From Candidatus Binatia bacterium (GTDB lineage Bacteria > Vulcanimicrobiota > Vulcanimicrobiia > Vulcanimicrobiales > Vulcanimicrobiaceae), in contig DATKHY010000009.1 in the NCBI GenBank assembly GCA_035544215.1, forward strand, positions 24,453 through 88,452: a stretch of DNA of 64,000 bases. The letters are read 5' to 3'. A program made the position numbers and the translations under genes. Within the stretch, counting starts at the first letter, position 1; every line of letters begins with the position of its first letter. A model generated the notes under the pieces. It was not told the DNA's origin. It did not search any database and saw only the letters and a list, made by a program, of their open reading frames with translations. Of the stretch, positions 62,297 through 64,000 are shown piece after piece.

Positions 62297-62889
62297 GCTG
62301 TAACGCATCCTAGCGCGATGCGGCCTAAGATGTCGCCGCTAGCGTCCACTGCGATGCCTAGTGGAAAGTTGACGAAATAAATATTCGATCTGCTGCCGCC
62401 GCACTGCGGATACTCAGCAATGATATTATCAACAGAGTCGGTGACGTAGACATTTCCCACTGCGTCGGTTGCGACATCAACTGGGTTTCGGAGTTGTCCC
62501 GAATACGTGCAGCTCGGCGAAGAGTTGCTGGGCTTGTACTCCGTTACGTTATGTCCGCCTCCGTTGGCAACGTACAGGTTGCCATTCTTGTCGATCCACT
62601 CCCCATAGCTTCCATTGAGACCTTTCTTGATCTTTCGGGCGTAGTGATAGGTCTTGTTCTTGAGCACTATCACCTCGTTACCGGAAATGGAGACAAAGAG
62701 GTCGCGGTCGATCGCTGCCGGATGTGAGTTTACAATCGGGGCGAGCGTATGCAGCGGACCACCCGAGACGCCAGCCGTCTGGCTCGGTGCCGAGCCCTGC
62801 CATGTGCCGGAACATCCGGCAAGCACCGCAACCGCACTCGCGGTCACGGCGGCGCCCGAAAACGAACGCTGAAGGGCCGAAGAGTCCAT
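62293..62889 (-). CDS. NHL-like lipoprotein without the family leader
   Basis: 198 residues. A different signal peptide (GAAVTASAVAVLAGCSG, Cys26) precedes a short propeller-like region (WIDKNGNLYVANGGGHNVTE, NPVDVATDAVGNVYVTDS, PLGIAVDASGDILG). Its length suggests an incomplete propeller; it may be truncated at the C-terminus, where it overlaps the end of the SDR gene by four bases. Confidence 0.6.
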   Translation of the reverse strand: MDSSALQRSFSGAAVTASAVAVLAGCSGTWQGSAPSQTAGVSGGPLHTLAPIVNSHPAAIDRDLFVSISGNEVIVLKNKTYHYARKIKKGLNGSYGEWIDKNGNLYVANGGGHNVTEYKPSNSSPSCTYSGQLRNPVDVATDAVGNVYVTDSVDNIIAEYPQCGGSRSNIYFVNFPLGIAVDASGDILGRIALGCVTA

Positions 62890-63002
62890 AACTCCCCTTT
62901 TACGCGACCGCGAATCACTCAGCCGCGCTTATGCCCACGATAGCACTTCGGCCTGGCGTGCGCAAGGTGGCTTACCCATATGCTTATTGGACAATCTCGT
63001 CG

Positions 63003-64000
63003 TTATGGAGTCAATGCGAACGCGGTTCCACAGCCCTGGTGATGATCGCACTTCAAACTCCCGCCGCTGGGCGTCGTCCCATAAAGAGTACCGTTGACAT
63101 CGATCATGTTGCTATTGGGGCTTGCCCCACCGGAGCCGCCAAGGAAGTAGTGGAGCGTCGTCAGATAGCCGGCGGTGGTAACACTGTAAACGACTCCACA
63201 GCTGTCGCACTGCCCGCCGGCCTCTGTCGTACCGTACATGATCCCCCTCACGTTTACCAAGCCGGCGTACGGGTAGCGCGGACCGTCGCTCGCGGGAGTG
63301 AAGGTGTGCAGCACCTTCTCCCTGCCGGAAGTGGTAATGCTATAAACGACTCCGCAAGCAATCTGACCAACTTCATAACATATCGCATCGCCGCCCGCAG
63401 GCGTGGTGCCGTACAGGGTGCCACTCACGTCGATCAACCCCGCGGTCGGCATCGCGCCGTCGGGTGCGCTACTGAAGCTGTGCAGCACTTTCTCGGTGCC
63501 GGTCGTGGTTATACTGTAAACGGTTCCGTAGCCGGATGACCCGCCGGTGTAGGTCGTGCCGTACAGAGTCCCCTTCACGTTGATCAGGCCCGAGACTGGG
63601 AACGCCCCGTCGTGGTTGCGACCGAAACTGAAGAGCACTTTTTCCGAGCCGCTTGTGCTAATGCTGTAAACGGTTCCGTTGCCGGAGGATCCGCCCCATT
63701 TCGTCGTGCCGTACAAAGTGCCATTGACGTCGAGCAGACCCGCGTACGGCTGTTGTCCGTCGTATTTATGATCGAAGCTATGAAGCATCGTCTCCGTGCC
63801 GGTCGTGCTAATGCTGTACACAGTCCCGCAGCCTATTCCGCAGCCGCCACCGCCGTTTGCGGTCGTGCCATATAGCGTGCCGTTCACGTCGATCAAATTC
63901 CCGGCCGGGTTGGCCCCGTCGGAGCTGCCGCCATGGAAGCTGTACAGGACTTTCTCCGTGCCAGTGGTGCTCACACGGTAAACGGTCCCGCACCCACCCG
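63003..64000 (-). CDS. GloVer-repeat protein, 5'-truncated by the window
   Basis: The frame is open to the right edge, so the start and leader are outside. Six complete GloVer units are visible (VLYSFHGGSSDG, MLHSFDHKYDG, VLFSFGRNHDG, VLHSFSSAPDG, VLHTFTPASDG, TLHYFLGGSGG) with part of another. Three repeats have an additional cysteine pair (CGIGCGTVY, CYEVGQIACGVVY, CDSCGVVY), unlike the other GloVer proteins here. Confidence 0.8.
   Translation of the reverse strand, partial: GGCGTVYRVSTTGTEKVLYSFHGGSSDGANPAGNLIDVNGTLYGTTANGGGGCGIGCGTVYSISTTGTETMLHSFDHKYDGQQPYAGLLDVNGTLYGTTKWGGSSGNGTVYSISTSGSEKVLFSFGRNHDGAFPVSGLINVKGTLYGTTYTGGSSGYGTVYSITTTGTEKVLHSFSSAPDGAMPTAGLIDVSGTLYGTTPAGGDAICYEVGQIACGVVYSITTSGREKVLHTFTPASDGPRYPYAGLVNVRGIMYGTTEAGGQCDSCGVVYSVTTAGYLTTLHYFLGGSGGASPNSNMIDVNGTLYGTTPSGGSLKCDHHQGCGTAFALTP

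Noticed and set aside
1..64000. CRISPR arrays, rRNA and tRNA genes
   Set aside because: Looked for regular spacer-repeat patterns, conserved rRNA motifs and tRNA-like GTTCRA arms; the only regular repeats are the 30-bp tandem units at 7529, which have no spacers.

Overview
The window is high-GC bacterial DNA. Its most characteristic feature is a family of lipoproteins that share a signal peptide ending in a cysteine followed by GGSQPPIGAPGAMPQ. Several carry seven-fold 'GloVer' propeller repeats (VLHSFG..DG...GLIDVNGTLYGTT..GG..G.GTVYSI). From memory this combination is typical of Candidatus Eremiobacterota (WPS-2) genomes. That assignment is inference and was not searched. No rRNA, tRNA or CRISPR array was seen.

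Region 1 (1-26.1 kb) is ordinary chromosome: a cut outer-membrane-type protein, a GDSL lipase-like lipoprotein, a FUSC permease, glutamate dehydrogenase, YchF, a bifunctional nuclease, MtnP, then a long minus-strand series (holB, tmk, an R3H ATPase, an Orn/Lys/Arg decarboxylase, bioB-bioD-bioF-bioA with 4-base overlaps, DUF4126). It continues with an HNH protein, a DUF1844 protein, pdxT-pdxS, a large six-hairpin glycosidase, ispE and a nucleotidyltransferase.

Region 2 (26.2-38.4 kb) looks like a defence island. It begins at an IS110-family element, is visibly less GC-rich, and holds a BglII-like restriction enzyme, two SIR2-type proteins of one subfamily, an ABC-three-component (ABC-3C) system with a DUF3732 ATPase, two head-to-head fragments of a polymerase-like gene, and several unknown genes.

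Region 3 (38.9-64 kb) is an array of lipoprotein genes with one near-constant leader joined to very different bodies: three related propellers, GloVer propellers, an NHL-like propeller, a glycine-rich protein and two copies of an unknown body. It also holds orphan leaders, an orphan C-terminus, duplicated fragments of small DNA-binding genes just upstream of the leaders, and intergenic palindromic repeats. Ordinary genes (arylsulfatase, DUF1622, pore-like membrane protein, SDR) are interspersed. A second, small defence block (47-50.3 kb) interrupts one GloVer gene: its lipoprotein leader is fused in frame to the nuclease end of McrC and is followed by a winged-helix/TIR-like protein.

The most noteworthy points are the leader-body recombination of the lipoprotein family, the lipoprotein-McrC chimera, and the ABC-3C/SIR2 island.
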